This document shows, one piece after another, positions 17,509-26,661 of a stretch of 64,000 nucleotides of DNA (the first letter of the stretch is position 1; every line of letters starts with the position of its first letter). Source of the stretch: Phascolarctobacterium_A succinatutens_B (GTDB lineage: Bacteria; Bacillota; Negativicutes; Acidaminococcales; Acidaminococcaceae); assembly GCF_958453765.1 (NCBI RefSeq), contig NZ_CAUDZA010000002.1, forward strand, positions 62,001-126,000, written 5' to 3'. The position numbers were made by a program, and so were the translations under genes. Below the pieces are notes generated by a model. That model was not told where the DNA came from and did not search any database. It worked only from the letters and a program-made list of their open reading frames with translations.

Positions 17509-18450
17509 ATGAGTTTAAAAGACAAAGACCTGATTTCTATTCATGACCTTAGCGTAGGCGAGGTCGCAACAATTCTTGATGTGGCAAAAAAATTGAAACG
17601 TAAGCAAAAGGCCGGTGAGCCTCACCAATATTTAAAGGGCAAAACTTTGGCTATGCTGTTCTCCAAGGCTTCTACACGTACCAGAACCTCTTTTGAGGTA
17701 GGCTTCTGGCAGCTGGGCGGCCATCCGATTTATCTGAGCGATTCCGCTTCCCAGATAGGCCGTGGCGAACCGATTCGCGATACCGCACGTGTACTTTCCC
17801 GTTTTGTTGACGGTATTATGATCCGTACCTTCTCCCATGATTCCGTTATTGAGCTGGCTAAATATGCAAGCGTTCCTGTTATCAACGGCCTGACCGATTT
17901 GCTGCATCCATGCCAGGCTCTGACCGATATCTTCACTATTCAGGAGAAGATGAAGGTGCTCAAAGGCCGTAAGCTGGTTTATGTAGGCGATGGCAATAAC
18001 ATGGCACACTCTCTGATGTTTGCCTGCGCCAAGGTTGGCATGAACATGATCTGCGCCAGCCCGAAGGGCTATCAGCCGGATCCGGAAATCCTGCGTCTGG
18101 CACAAGAGGACGCTGCCCAGACCGGCTGCAGCATTACCGTAGAGGAGGATCTCTTCAAGGCTGCCAAGGGCGCCGACGTGCTCTATACCGATGTATGGAC
18201 CAGCATGGGCGAGGAAGCGGAGCGTGAGGTTCGTTTCAAAGCACTGCATAATTATCAGATTAACCAGGCGCTGCTGAACGAAGCACGTCCGGAAGCAATC
18301 GTTCTGCACTGCCTGCCTGCACACCGCGGTGAAGAAATTACCGAGGAAGTGCTGGAAGGACCGCAATCTGTTGTATTTGACCAGGCAGAGAACAGACTGC
18401 ACGTACAAAAGGCTATTATGGCGCTGCTGATGAGCGACGAAGTACTCTAA
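17509..18450 (+). CDS. argF: Ornithine carbamoyltransferase
   Basis: 313 residues; GAGAGGGG precedes the ATG. Condenses carbamoyl phosphate with ornithine to citrulline. Carbamoyl-phosphate loop STRTRTSFEVG, DLLHPCQALTD, and the ornithine-site HCLPAHRGEEI are intact. Last gene of the argCJBDF transcript, closed by the hairpin at 18475. Biosynthetic rather than catabolic use is inferred from the operon. Confidence 0.97.
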   Translation: MSLKDKDLISIHDLSVGEVATILDVAKKLKRKQKAGEPHQYLKGKTLAMLFSKASTRTRTSFEVGFWQLGGHPIYLSDSASQIGRGEPIRDTARVLSRFVDGIMIRTFSHDSVIELAKYASVPVINGLTDLLHPCQALTDIFTIQEKMKVLKGRKLVYVGDGNNMAHSLMFACAKVGMNMICASPKGYQPDPEILRLAQEDAAQTGCSITVEEDLFKAAKGADVLYTDVWTSMGEEAEREVRFKALHNYQINQALLNEARPEAIVLHCLPAHRGEEITEEVLEGPQSVVFDQAENRLHVQKAIMALLMSDEVL

Positions 18451-18474
18451 ATCAGGTCTTGAATGTATAAATAT

Positions 18475-18515
18475 AACGGCTGAGCGTATAGTTTATATGC
18501 TTAGCCGTTCTTGTA
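18475..18515 (+). terminator. Terminator after argF
   Basis: 16-bp stem with two G-U pairs (18475-18490 and 18494-18509) and a 3-base loop. The downstream tail CTTGTAT is only moderately T-rich. Confidence 0.7.
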
Positions 18516-18604
18516 TACAGACAAAATTTTCTGAAACAAGCTATATTTTAGGTTTTTTGTTACATCTAGTACACAAAAAGTATTGTATACATGCGCTTAA
18601 ATAC

Positions 18605-18633
18605 TTGATTTATGCATAAAAAGGGTATATAAT
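18605..18633 (+). promoter_or_regulatory. Promoter of argGH
   Basis: TTGATT (18605-18610), 17-bp spacer, TATAAT (18628-18633), 63 bases before the argG ATG. Confidence 0.75.
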
Positions 18634-18696
18634 ACAAGAAGTTTGTAAGTTTATTCACTAATGCATAGCATTATACAGAAATGGGAGGCTATTATA

Positions 18697-19917
18697 ATGA
18701 AAAAAGAAGATATTAAGAAAGTAGTTCTGGCTTACTCCGGTGGCCTTGATACATCCGTAATCATCCCCTGGCTGAAAGAGCATTACAACAACTGCGAAGT
18801 TATCGCTGCCTGCGCTGACCTTGGCCAAGGTGACGAACTGGAACCCGTTCATGACAAAGCACTGAAAACCGGTGCAAGCAAATGCTACATCATGGACCTG
18901 AAAGAAGAATTCATCAGCGACTATGTATGGCCCACCGTTAAGGCCGGTGCTGTATACGAAAAGAAATACCTGCTGGGTACTTCCTTCGCTCGTCCGCTGA
19001 TTGCTAAAAAATTAGTTGAAATCGCTGAAAAAGAAGGCGCTGATGCTATTGCTCATGGTGCTACCGGCAAAGGCAACGACCAGGTTCGTTTTGAACTGTC
19101 CGTAAAGGCTCTGGCTCCGCAGCTGGCAATCATCGCTCCGTGGCGTGAGTGGGAACTGCGCAGCCGTGACCAGGAAATCGACTATGCTGCAGCACACAAC
19201 ATTCCTATCCCTGTATCTCATGACCATGACTACTCCATGGACCGCAACATGTGGCATCTGTCCCATGAAGGCAGCGACCTGGAAGATCCGTGGAATGCAC
19301 CGAAAGATGAATTGTTCATCGTTACCAACATTCCTGAAAAAGCTCCTGATAAACCGGAATATGTTGAACTGGAATACGTTGAAGGCGTGCCTGTAAGCGT
19401 TAACGGTGAAAAACTCAGCCCGGCTAAGCTCGTTGAAAAACTGAACGAAATCGGTATCCGCAACGCTGTTGGTATTACCGATATGGTTGAAGACCGTCTG
19501 GTTGGTATGAAATCCCGTGGCGTTTATGAAAACCCTGCCGGCGCTATCATCTACTACGGCCACAACGATCTGGAAAACCTTTGCCTGGACCGTGCAACCC
19601 AATCCTTCAAGCAACAGGTTTCCATCCGTTATTCCGAGCTGGTTTACGATGGCATGTGGTTCAGCCCGCTGCGTGAGGCTCTGGATGCATTCGTTAACGA
19701 AACTCAAAAAACCGTTACCGGTACTGTTCGCATGAAACTTTATAAAGGCAACATCTACAGTGCAGGCGTTAAATCCCCGTACTCCCTGTACAGCCAGGAA
19801 TATGTAACCTTCGGCGAAGACGAAGTTTACAACCAGGCAGATGCTACCGGCTTCATCAACCTCTTCGGCCTGCCGCTGAAGGTTAGAGCGCTGATGAAGA
19901 AAGGCAACCTGAAATAA
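18697..19917 (+). CDS. argG: Argininosuccinate synthase
   Basis: 406 residues from the ATG at 18697, 8 bases after GGGAGG; an upstream in-frame ATG at 18661 lacks a ribosome-binding site. ATP-dependent condensation of citrulline and aspartate. The N-type ATP pyrophosphatase loop LAYSGGLDTSV is near the N-terminus, followed by HGATGKGNDQVRFE and SHDHDYSMDRNMW. The stop codon overlaps the argH start by one base, giving translational coupling. Confidence 0.97.
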   Translation: MKKEDIKKVVLAYSGGLDTSVIIPWLKEHYNNCEVIAACADLGQGDELEPVHDKALKTGASKCYIMDLKEEFISDYVWPTVKAGAVYEKKYLLGTSFARPLIAKKLVEIAEKEGADAIAHGATGKGNDQVRFELSVKALAPQLAIIAPWREWELRSRDQEIDYAAAHNIPIPVSHDHDYSMDRNMWHLSHEGSDLEDPWNAPKDELFIVTNIPEKAPDKPEYVELEYVEGVPVSVNGEKLSPAKLVEKLNEIGIRNAVGITDMVEDRLVGMKSRGVYENPAGAIIYYGHNDLENLCLDRATQSFKQQVSIRYSELVYDGMWFSPLREALDAFVNETQKTVTGTVRMKLYKGNIYSAGVKSPYSLYSQEYVTFGEDEVYNQADATGFINLFGLPLKVRALMKKGNLK

Positions 19918-21329
19918 TGGCCAAGCTTTGGGGCGGTCGTTTCAGTAAGAACACGAACGAATTGGTGGACGCGTTTAATGCGTCCATCGAATTTGATAAA
20001 CGCTTATATCACGAGGATATCCGCGGCAGCATTGCTCATGCCGGTATGCTGGCTAAATGCGATATCATTCCGGCAGAGGACGGGGAGAAAATCATTGCCG
20101 GTCTGAAAGACATCCTGGCTGATATTGAAGCAGGCAACTTCCATTTTGACGTTGCGCTGGAGGACATTCACATGAATGTGGAAGCGCGTCTGACCGAACG
20201 CATCGGCAGCGCCGGCGCCCGTCTGCATACCGCACGCAGCCGTAACGACCAGGTTGCACTCGATATGCATATGTATATGAAGCGTGAGGTTGCCGAAATT
20301 GCCGAGCTTTTGCTTAAATTTGAGGAAGCTCTCTTAACAGTTGCCAAAAAGCACGAAAAAACTCTGATGCCGGGTTATACCCATCTGCAGCGTGCGCAGC
20401 CGATTACCTTTGCTCATCATATGCTGGCATATTTCAATATGCTGCAGCGTGACTTCCGCCGCCTGCTGGGCGTTTGGGAAGGCGCGGACATGATGCCGCT
20501 GGGTGCCGGTGCGATTGCAGGTACCACGTTCCCCATCGACCGTTTTATGGTTGCGGAGGAGCTGAACTTCGGCACAGTTTATCCGAACAGCATGGACGCA
20601 GTAAGCGACCGTGACTATATCATTGAATTTCTTTCCTTTGCTTCTACCCTCATGATGCATATGAGCCGTCTTAGCGAGGAAATCTGCCTCTGGAGCAGCA
20701 CCGAATTCGGCTTTGTTGAGCTGGACGATGCTTTTGCCACCGGCTCTTCCATGATGCCGCAGAAGAAGAACCCTGATATTTCCGAGCTGGTACGCGGTAA
20801 AACCGGCCGTGTGTATGGTCATCTGATGGCTATGCTGACAACGGCTAAAGGCCTGCCGCTGACCTATAATAAGGACCTGCAGGAGGATAAGGAAGGCTTC
20901 TTCGACGCTATCGACACCGTTAAATTCACGTTGGCTGTTTATCGTGATATGATTCTGACGATGACGGTTAATGTGGACAAGATGGCGCAGGCAGTGAGCA
21001 AGGATTTCTCCAATGCCACCGACCTGGCTGACTATCTGGTACGCAAGGGACTGCCCTTCCGTCAGGCACATGAGGTTGTCGGCAAATGCGTTGCCTATGC
21101 AATTCATCAGGGCAAATTCCTGCCGGAGATTTCTCTGGAGAAATACAAGCAGTTCTCCGACCTTTTCGAGAGCGATTTGCTGGTAGCTCTGAAGCCCGAG
21201 CATTGTGTAGAAGCACGTAAATCCTACGGCGGCCCTGCTTTCTCCGAAAATGAGAAGCAGTTCGCTATCGGTGACAAGGTGCTGGCAGTGCTGCAGGCTA
21301 AGCTGGAGGAGCTGCAAAGTAAGCTGTAA
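19917..21329 (+). CDS. argH: Argininosuccinate lyase
   Basis: 470 residues, ATG overlapping the argG stop (TAATG). Splits argininosuccinate into arginine and fumarate, the final arginine step. Superfamily signature GSSMMPQKKNPD (catalytic serine loop) is intact; other landmarks are KLWGGRF at the N-terminus, IHMNVEARL, HTARSRNDQVALD and PGYTHLQRAQP. The fumarate product could enter the malic enzyme/fumarase metabolism encoded at 29-32 kb (inference). Confidence 0.98.
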   Translation: MAKLWGGRFSKNTNELVDAFNASIEFDKRLYHEDIRGSIAHAGMLAKCDIIPAEDGEKIIAGLKDILADIEAGNFHFDVALEDIHMNVEARLTERIGSAGARLHTARSRNDQVALDMHMYMKREVAEIAELLLKFEEALLTVAKKHEKTLMPGYTHLQRAQPITFAHHMLAYFNMLQRDFRRLLGVWEGADMMPLGAGAIAGTTFPIDRFMVAEELNFGTVYPNSMDAVSDRDYIIEFLSFASTLMMHMSRLSEEICLWSSTEFGFVELDDAFATGSSMMPQKKNPDISELVRGKTGRVYGHLMAMLTTAKGLPLTYNKDLQEDKEGFFDAIDTVKFTLAVYRDMILTMTVNVDKMAQAVSKDFSNATDLADYLVRKGLPFRQAHEVVGKCVAYAIHQGKFLPEISLEKYKQFSDLFESDLLVALKPEHCVEARKSYGGPAFSENEKQFAIGDKVLAVLQAKLEELQSKL

Positions 21330-21351
21330 AAATTTAATCGAGCAAAATTAT

Positions 21352-21382
21352 AGAGGCTGTCACGAAAGTGGCAGCCTCTTTG
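21352..21382 (+). terminator. Terminator of argGH
   Basis: 12-bp stem (21352-21363 and 21368-21379, one G-U), GAAA loop, then TTT. Confidence 0.82.
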
Positions 21383-21411
21383 CTTGTAGTGCAGGGGTTA
21401 GCAAAAAAATA

Positions 21412-21485
21412 TTGACAAATTCTGATGGAAAATATAAAATTATACTGAAATTAAATTCAGTGAAACGGAATTCAGTATAAACGGA
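21412..21485 (+). promoter_or_regulatory. Promoter with repeated operator-like motifs for the ATPase gene
   Basis: TTGACA (21412-21417), 17 bp, TAAAAT (21435-21440). Directly downstream lie TATACTGAA (21441-21449), its exact inverse TTCAGTATA (21471-21479), and two direct repeats beginning ATTCAGT (21455 and 21470, 15 bp apart). The arrangement suggests cooperative repressor binding over the transcription start. Confidence 0.7.
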
Positions 21486-21494
21486 GGTTACAGG

Positions 21495-22868
21495 ATGTTT
21501 GTCGGTAGAGAAGCAGAGTTACAGCAATTAACAGAAGTTTTTGCTCAGCCAGGTAAGCAGGCAGTGATGCTTTATGGCAGGCGCAGAGTTGGTAAAAGTA
21601 CGCTAATTTTAGAAGCTATAAAGAATATAGCTTGCAAAGTTATTTATTATGAGTGTCTCATGACTTCTCTAGAAGATAATTTCAGAAGTCTTGAGTCGAA
21701 GGTGAAGGCTTGCTATAATAATAAATTTTTACATTTTGTCGATTTCGAGGAGCTGTTTGAATTTTTGGGGTCGCAGCAGGAAAAAGTCATCATTATTATT
21801 GACGAATATACATATTTGAAGAAAACAAGTGACGCTCATTACATAGATTCGCTGTTTCAGAGAATTGTTGACAGCTTAAAAAATAATATAGATCTTGTAC
21901 TGCTTGGTTCATATGTTGGCATGATGAAAGAATTGCTTCAACAAGAAAATCCGCTGTTTGGCAGATTTTCTTTAATTCTGCATATCAGGCCTTTTGATTA
22001 TTATGATGCATCTTTATTTTATGCAGAGCTTTCAGCTTCTGCAAAACCAGCATTATATGCAGTGTTTGGTGGCAGTCCATTTGTTAATGTACTTATTAAT
22101 GAGGAAGAGAATTTAGAGGGTAATATTGAACGATTGCTGCTCAATGCAAATAGTCCTGTCAGCATCTATATGGAATATATTTTATTGGCGGAGCTATCTA
22201 AGGTGGCGAATGCTAATATGATTTTGTCTGCTTTGGCTAATGGCAAGAAAAGGTATGGAGAAATTGAACAGCTGATTTCCGGCAATTCCAATGGCAGCTT
22301 AGACAAGCAATTGAAAAATTTATTGGAGATGGAGATTATTCAAAAGATTTATCCTATTAACAAGAAAAATGATAAGAAAAAGACTTTCTATGAGATTAGT
22401 GATAATCTGGTGCGTTTTTATTATGCCTATATCTATAATAAGCGTGATGTTATTGCAAGAATCGGTACTAAAAATTTTTATGAGCTGTATATAAAGAGCA
22501 GCATCAAGACATTTATTTCGCACCGGTATGAAGCCATTGTCAGAGAGTATTTTTCCAGACAGTTGCGAGAAGGAAAAAGGTCAGATGTGTATGATATCGG
22601 AACTTTTTGGTATGATATGCCTAAGGAAAGACGTAGCGGCGAATTTGATTGTGTTTTAGAGCTGAAGAATGGTTATGCATTTTATGAAGTGAAGTATTAC
22701 GATAAGACTTTTTCGAGGGCGGAGGCAGAGGCTGAAGTGCAGCAGCTGAAAAATGTGTTGAGCTTTATGGAGGTTAGCAGGCTTGGTTTTGTGGCTCTAT
22801 CTGGTTTTGACTTTACCAGTTCTGAGTATGAGCTCATCAGTGGAGCAGAGCTGTACAAGTATAATTGA
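21495..22868 (+). CDS. AAA-type ATPase with C-terminal DUF234/PD-(D/E)XK-like nuclease domain
   Basis: 457 residues; ACGGAGGT precedes the ATG. N-terminus: MFVGREAELQQL and Walker A YGRRRVGKSTLI, then Walker B VIIIIDEYTYL, of the archaeal-type ATPase_2 group. A winged-helix part follows (residues ~255-320). The C-terminal ~110 residues fit DUF234, with a nuclease-like core: D in EFDCVLEL and E-x-K in FYEVKYY. Function is unknown; these proteins are widespread in archaea and anaerobic bacteria and have been suspected to belong to mobile or defence functions. The gene is visibly more AT-rich than the arg genes beside it, consistent with horizontal gain. Confidence 0.88.
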   Translation: MFVGREAELQQLTEVFAQPGKQAVMLYGRRRVGKSTLILEAIKNIACKVIYYECLMTSLEDNFRSLESKVKACYNNKFLHFVDFEELFEFLGSQQEKVIIIIDEYTYLKKTSDAHYIDSLFQRIVDSLKNNIDLVLLGSYVGMMKELLQQENPLFGRFSLILHIRPFDYYDASLFYAELSASAKPALYAVFGGSPFVNVLINEEENLEGNIERLLLNANSPVSIYMEYILLAELSKVANANMILSALANGKKRYGEIEQLISGNSNGSLDKQLKNLLEMEIIQKIYPINKKNDKKKTFYEISDNLVRFYYAYIYNKRDVIARIGTKNFYELYIKSSIKTFISHRYEAIVREYFSRQLREGKRSDVYDIGTFWYDMPKERRSGEFDCVLELKNGYAFYEVKYYDKTFSRAEAEAEVQQLKNVLSFMEVSRLGFVALSGFDFTSSEYELISGAELYKYN

Positions 22869-22876
22869 CATAATCA

Positions 22877-22918
22877 AACGAGCACTACTTGCAGGGTATG
22901 CAGGTAGTGCTCGTTTCG
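22877..22918. terminator. Terminator hairpin between convergent genes
   Basis: 17-bp stem (22877-22893 and 22899-22915, one G-U) with a 5-base loop. Short T tracts on both sides, so efficiency is uncertain. Confidence 0.65.
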
Positions 22919-22972
22919 CGTTATAGAAATGTGTAAAATTGGGTTTGACGCTACAGGACACCCCAATTTATC

Positions 22973-24343
22973 TTATTTGAAGAACATAGCGTAATAGCCG
23001 TTAAAGAAGATGAAGAGGACAATCAGAGGCAGAATGTAGGTCGCATAGAAGCGCATCCATTTCGGGAAGCCGATGCCCTTACCGGTATCAACCTCTTCAA
23101 TGAATTTATTCCAGCCCCAGCCGTAGCGGGTAGTGCAGAAGGCCAGGAAGATGAGGCTGCCTAAAGGCAGGATATTGTTGCTGACGAGGAAGTCTTCCAG
23201 ATCAAGCACGCAGGTGCCTTTGCCCAGAGGCTCAAAGCCGCTCCAGATATTGAAGCCGAAAACGCAGGGCAGGGACAGCAGAATCATGCCGATAACAGCA
23301 AAGGGGATGAGGCGACGGCGGTCACCGCCGGTCAGCTCGCAGATGCTGGAGATAATCATTTCGAATACGGCAATAACAGTGGACATTGCCGCAAAGAGCA
23401 TGAAGAGGAAGAAGAGAGTGCCCCAGATGCGACCGCCGTTCATAGCGTTGAATACGTTGGGCAGGGTGATGAAGAGCAGGTTCGGGCCTGCATCCGGCTG
23501 GATACCGAAGCTGAAGCATGCCGGGAAGATAATCAGACCGGCAACGATTGCTACGAAGGTATCGAGGAACATAATCCACAGCGCTTCGTTGGTGAGCTTC
23601 TGCTCCTTGCCGATGTAGCTGCCGAAGATGGACAGAGAGCCCATGCCGATGCTCAGCGTGAAGAAGGCCTGGCCCATAGCAGCGAAGATTACCTCGCGTA
23701 CACCATGCTCGGCAATTTTGCTGAAGTCGGGGTAGAGGTAATATTTGAGGCCGACTTCACTGCCCGGAAGCAGCATGGAGTTGGCGGCAAGCACAACCAT
23801 CAGCACGATAAGGAAGGCCATCATAACCTTGGTGATGCGTTCAACGCCGTTGCGAACGCCCATGTAGCAGACGCCGAAGCAGAGCATGATGATGATTGCC
23901 ATGTTACCGGCCATAGTTGCCGGGTCCTGCAGCAGAGCACCGAAAACGCCCTTGATGCCCTGAGCGTCCAGACCGGAAAGGTCACCGACAGCCATTTTAT
24001 AGAGGAAATATAGCATCCAGCCGCTGACGGTGGTGTAGAACATCATGAGGATGATATTGCCGGCAATAGTTACATATTTGAACAGATGCCATTTAGTTCC
24101 CTTCGGCTCCAATGTGTCGAAGGATTTGGCCGGACTGCGTCTGCTGGCGCGGCCGACAGCGAATTCCGCTACCATGATGGGCAGACCCAACAGCAGCAGG
24201 AAGCACAGGTAGATGAGCACAAAGGATGCACCGCCATACTGGCCTGTGACGAAAGGAAAGCGCCAGACGTTGCCTAAACCAATGGCACAGCCAGCAGAAA
24301 TCAGGATAAATCCCAGGCGTGAAGAAAAGCTTTCACGTTCCAT
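22973..24343 (-). CDS. Sodium-dependent transporter, NSS/SNF family
   Basis: 456 residues with about 12 predicted membrane helices. Neurotransmitter:sodium symporter family (LeuT/TnaT-like), importing amino acids or amines with Na+. TM1 shows AGCAIGLGNVWRFPF, the conserved unwound sodium/substrate site; GGASFVLIYL and LPIMVAEFAVGR follow. The substrate cannot be deduced. Alone in its transcript, with GGGAG before the ATG and its own promoter. The cluster context (arginine genes upstream, hydantoinase-like genes downstream) gives no strong hint. Confidence 0.93.
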   Translation of the reverse strand: MERESFSSRLGFILISAGCAIGLGNVWRFPFVTGQYGGASFVLIYLCFLLLLGLPIMVAEFAVGRASRRSPAKSFDTLEPKGTKWHLFKYVTIAGNIILMMFYTTVSGWMLYFLYKMAVGDLSGLDAQGIKGVFGALLQDPATMAGNMAIIIMLCFGVCYMGVRNGVERITKVMMAFLIVLMVVLAANSMLLPGSEVGLKYYLYPDFSKIAEHGVREVIFAAMGQAFFTLSIGMGSLSIFGSYIGKEQKLTNEALWIMFLDTFVAIVAGLIIFPACFSFGIQPDAGPNLLFITLPNVFNAMNGGRIWGTLFFLFMLFAAMSTVIAVFEMIISSICELTGGDRRRLIPFAVIGMILLSLPCVFGFNIWSGFEPLGKGTCVLDLEDFLVSNNILPLGSLIFLAFCTTRYGWGWNKFIEEVDTGKGIGFPKWMRFYATYILPLIVLFIFFNGYYAMFFK

Positions 24344-24383
24344 AATACATATCGACTCCCTTACTTATACAATAATAGTATAT

Positions 24384-24412
24384 AGTATAAGCTATTATCC
24401 TGTTTTTAGCAA
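24384..24412 (-). promoter_or_regulatory. Promoter of the NSS transporter gene
   Basis: Minus strand TTGCTA (24412-24407), 17-bp spacer, TATACT (24389-24384). Confidence 0.6.
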
Positions 24413-24511
24413 GCTAAAGAGAAATAAATGCTCTCGCAGGCTGCAGTAACGGCGAATTTGATATAGGCCGGGCAGGAATATTAAATATAACAAATCGTTA
24501 TAACATTTAAC

Positions 24512-24540
24512 TTGACTATCGGCGGTACCTATTTTATAAT
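24512..24540 (+). promoter_or_regulatory. Strong promoter of a short transcript
   Basis: TTGACT (24512-24517), 17-bp spacer, TATAAT (24535-24540). Transcription would start near 24547 and end at the terminator at 24822, giving an RNA of ~275 bases. Confidence 0.8.
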
Positions 24541-24542
24541 AG

Positions 24543-24578
24543 CCTCACACACAGAGATGGGTTTTGTGTGTAGAGGAG
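24543..24578 (+). promoter_or_regulatory. 5'-leader hairpin that can hide the ribosome-binding site
   Basis: CCTCACACACA (24543-24553) can pair with TGTGTGT-a-GAGG (24565-24576, one bulged A). The right arm includes most of the ribosome-binding site AGAGGAG (24572-24578). This could gate translation of the small ORF by temperature, ligand or a competing RNA. Confidence 0.55.
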
Positions 24579-24585
24579 AATTAAA

Positions 24586-24798
24586 ATGCAGAAAAAGTAT
24601 CTTATTATTTTGAGTACTGTCGTTTTATCTTTATGCGGTGCTGCCAGCCTGGTTTACTATGATGCTCTTTTGAGAGCTTAGCTAAATTTAAGCGGCAGCA
24701 ATTTACATCCGGCAATCGCAGCTGCAGGACATTATCAGAAATATAAAATGTCTGCAGGATTACCCCACCCGGATGCCAATAATAATTACAAGGCGTAA
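24586..24798 (+). pseudogene. Small exported peptide gene interrupted by an in-frame TAG
   Basis: The ATG at 24586, 7 bases after AGGAG, opens a 31-codon frame ending in TAG at 24679-24681. The product has a signal-peptide-like hydrophobic N-terminus (MQKKYLIILSTVVLSLCGAA). The same frame stays open for 38 further codons to TAA at 24796-24798, which lies inside the terminator stem, exactly where a gene end is expected. So a ~70-residue exported peptide appears to be split by an amber codon. It may be a decayed gene, a functional 31-residue peptide, amber readthrough, or part of a regulatory RNA. No homologue is recognised. Confidence 0.5.
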
Positions 24799-24822
24799 GC
24801 AACGGAGCTTACGTCTTTTTTT
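24794..24822 (+). terminator. Terminator of the short transcript
   Basis: CGTAAGC/GCTTACG (24794-24800 and 24807-24813), 6-base loop, then TC and seven T. Bases 24823-25011 hold nothing I can support beyond the next ribosome-binding site. Confidence 0.88.
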
Positions 24823-25011
24823 CTGCCCGCAAACGCTTGCGGGGGTGTTGGCATATAATTATAGCAAGGAATTTTCTTCGCACGGAGTTTGGCAACATGA
24901 TATAATATAATTAATATAGACTGTCCGTTATTAGCTTGTTAAAAGTAAATATAGTATAGATTAAAAGAATACGCATTGACACTCTGGTTTAAACGAAGGA
25001 GGGATGAAGCA

Positions 25012-26661
25012 ATGCTGTTAGGTATTGATGTAGGCGGAACCTTTACGGATGCCGTGGTGCTGCGGCAGGGCGAGGTAGTGGCGCAGGCCAAGCGCGCGAC
25101 GACGCATGATGATGTGCTGCAGTGTGTGCTGGCGGCGCTGGATGCGGTGCTGCAGCCGGGAATGGCGCAGAAGCTGGAGCGTGTGGTAATATCCAGCACT
25201 ATTGTGACCAACGCTTTGACCGAGGGCAGCCTGCCACCGGCGTTTTTGGCAATTATCGCCGGACCGGGCATGAACGTCAAGGGACATCTGCCGGTGACGC
25301 CGTATTACTTGTCCGGTTATGTGGACCATCGCGGCAAGATTACGGCTAATATCGAATGGAGCAGGCATCAGGAGTTGATGCGGCGCAAGGGCAGCGGTGT
25401 GTGCGCGGTGAGCGGCAAGTTTTCCGTGCGTAACCCGCAGCTGGAATATCAGGCGGAGCATGAGCTGAAAAAATGCGGCTACAGCAAGGTGTTCTTGGGC
25501 AGCGAGCTGAGCGGTGAGCTGAACTTTGTGCGCCGCTGCAATTCGGCCTATTTTTCCGCGCAGGTTTATGAGCTTTTCACCCGCTTCTGCAGGCGCATTG
25601 AGCGTGCTCTGGCAGAGCGCGGCATCAGCGCTCCGGTGCATATTCTGAAGGCGGACGGCGGTACGCTGCCGCTTGAGGCAGCCTTGCAGCAGCCTGTGGA
25701 GGCTGTGTTTACCGGTCCTGCTGCTTCCGTACTGGGCATAGAGGCGCTGTGTGCTCCCCAAGTGAACAGTATCTCGCTGGATGTGGGCGGCACTACTACC
25801 GACATTGCATTCTGGGAGAACGGCCTGCCGCTGATGGCCCGCAAGGGAGCGGCGGTTGCCGGTTATCCTACGGCAGTGCGCGCCTTTCATATGCGCAGCA
25901 TTGGCATCGGCGGCGACAGCAGGTTGCATAAGACGGAAAACGGTTATGTTGTCGGCCCCGAGCGCGAAGGTTCCGCTGCCGCTGTCGGCGGCAGCATAGC
26001 GACGCTGAGCGATGCGCTGATTACGGCGGGCTATGTGCATTTCGGTGATGAGGAGCGGGCGCAGGCGGCGATTGCCGCTCTGGGCGGCGAACCGCAGGCG
26101 GAAGCATGCAAGATTGTGGCTGCTGCCGTTGAGCAGATTAAAACAACGATTCGGGAAATGCTGGACGAATGGGCCAAGCAGCCCGTATATACGGTTAACG
26201 ATGTTATCAAGGGCACGGAATTTATTCCGCAGCAGCTGATTGGCGTCGGCGGCGGCGCACCGGGCTTAATCAGGGCGTTGGGTGAGGCTATGGCGCTGCC
26301 GGTGGATATTCCTGCCGGAGCTATGGTAGCGAACGCTATCGGCGCAGCGGTAGCAAGGCCGACGCTGAGCGCAGGACTCAGAGCGGACACGACCGACGGC
26401 TATTACATTATTCCTGAGGGCGGAAAACGCGAAGCTTTGCCGCGACGCTTCAACAAGCAGGCGGCAGAGGAGCTGCTCGCAAGCTGGCTGCGGGAGCAGA
26501 CGGCGCAGTGGCAGCTGCCCGACCAGGAAACAGAGCTTATCAGCTACGAGCATTTTCATACAGTACACGGCTATTACGAAACCGGCGATATTTACAGCCT
26601 GCGCATGCAGCTGAAGCCGGGAATTCTCTATAAGGTTAGCGGCAGGGAGGTGAGCTTCTGA
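25012..26661 (+). CDS. Hydantoinase/oxoprolinase (HyuA-like) family protein
   Basis: 549 residues from the ATG at 25012, 8 bases after AGGAGGG; the longer frame from 24976 lacks a ribosome-binding site. N-terminal acetate/sugar-kinase-like ATPase fold with LLGIDVGGTFTDAVVL, and a second phosphate loop SISLDVGGTTTDIAF around residues 255-270; GVGGGAPGLIRALGEAM follows. This corresponds to the HyuA half of ATP-dependent hydantoinases/5-oxoprolinases. No HyuB partner is present; instead the gene is coupled by a 1-base overlap to a histone-deacetylase-like gene. An unknown ATP-dependent cyclic amide hydrolysis or an activator-type ATPase role is possible. Confidence 0.85.
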   Translation: MLLGIDVGGTFTDAVVLRQGEVVAQAKRATTHDDVLQCVLAALDAVLQPGMAQKLERVVISSTIVTNALTEGSLPPAFLAIIAGPGMNVKGHLPVTPYYLSGYVDHRGKITANIEWSRHQELMRRKGSGVCAVSGKFSVRNPQLEYQAEHELKKCGYSKVFLGSELSGELNFVRRCNSAYFSAQVYELFTRFCRRIERALAERGISAPVHILKADGGTLPLEAALQQPVEAVFTGPAASVLGIEALCAPQVNSISLDVGGTTTDIAFWENGLPLMARKGAAVAGYPTAVRAFHMRSIGIGGDSRLHKTENGYVVGPEREGSAAAVGGSIATLSDALITAGYVHFGDEERAQAAIAALGGEPQAEACKIVAAAVEQIKTTIREMLDEWAKQPVYTVNDVIKGTEFIPQQLIGVGGGAPGLIRALGEAMALPVDIPAGAMVANAIGAAVARPTLSAGLRADTTDGYYIIPEGGKREALPRRFNKQAAEELLASWLREQTAQWQLPDQETELISYEHFHTVHGYYETGDIYSLRMQLKPGILYKVSGREVSF

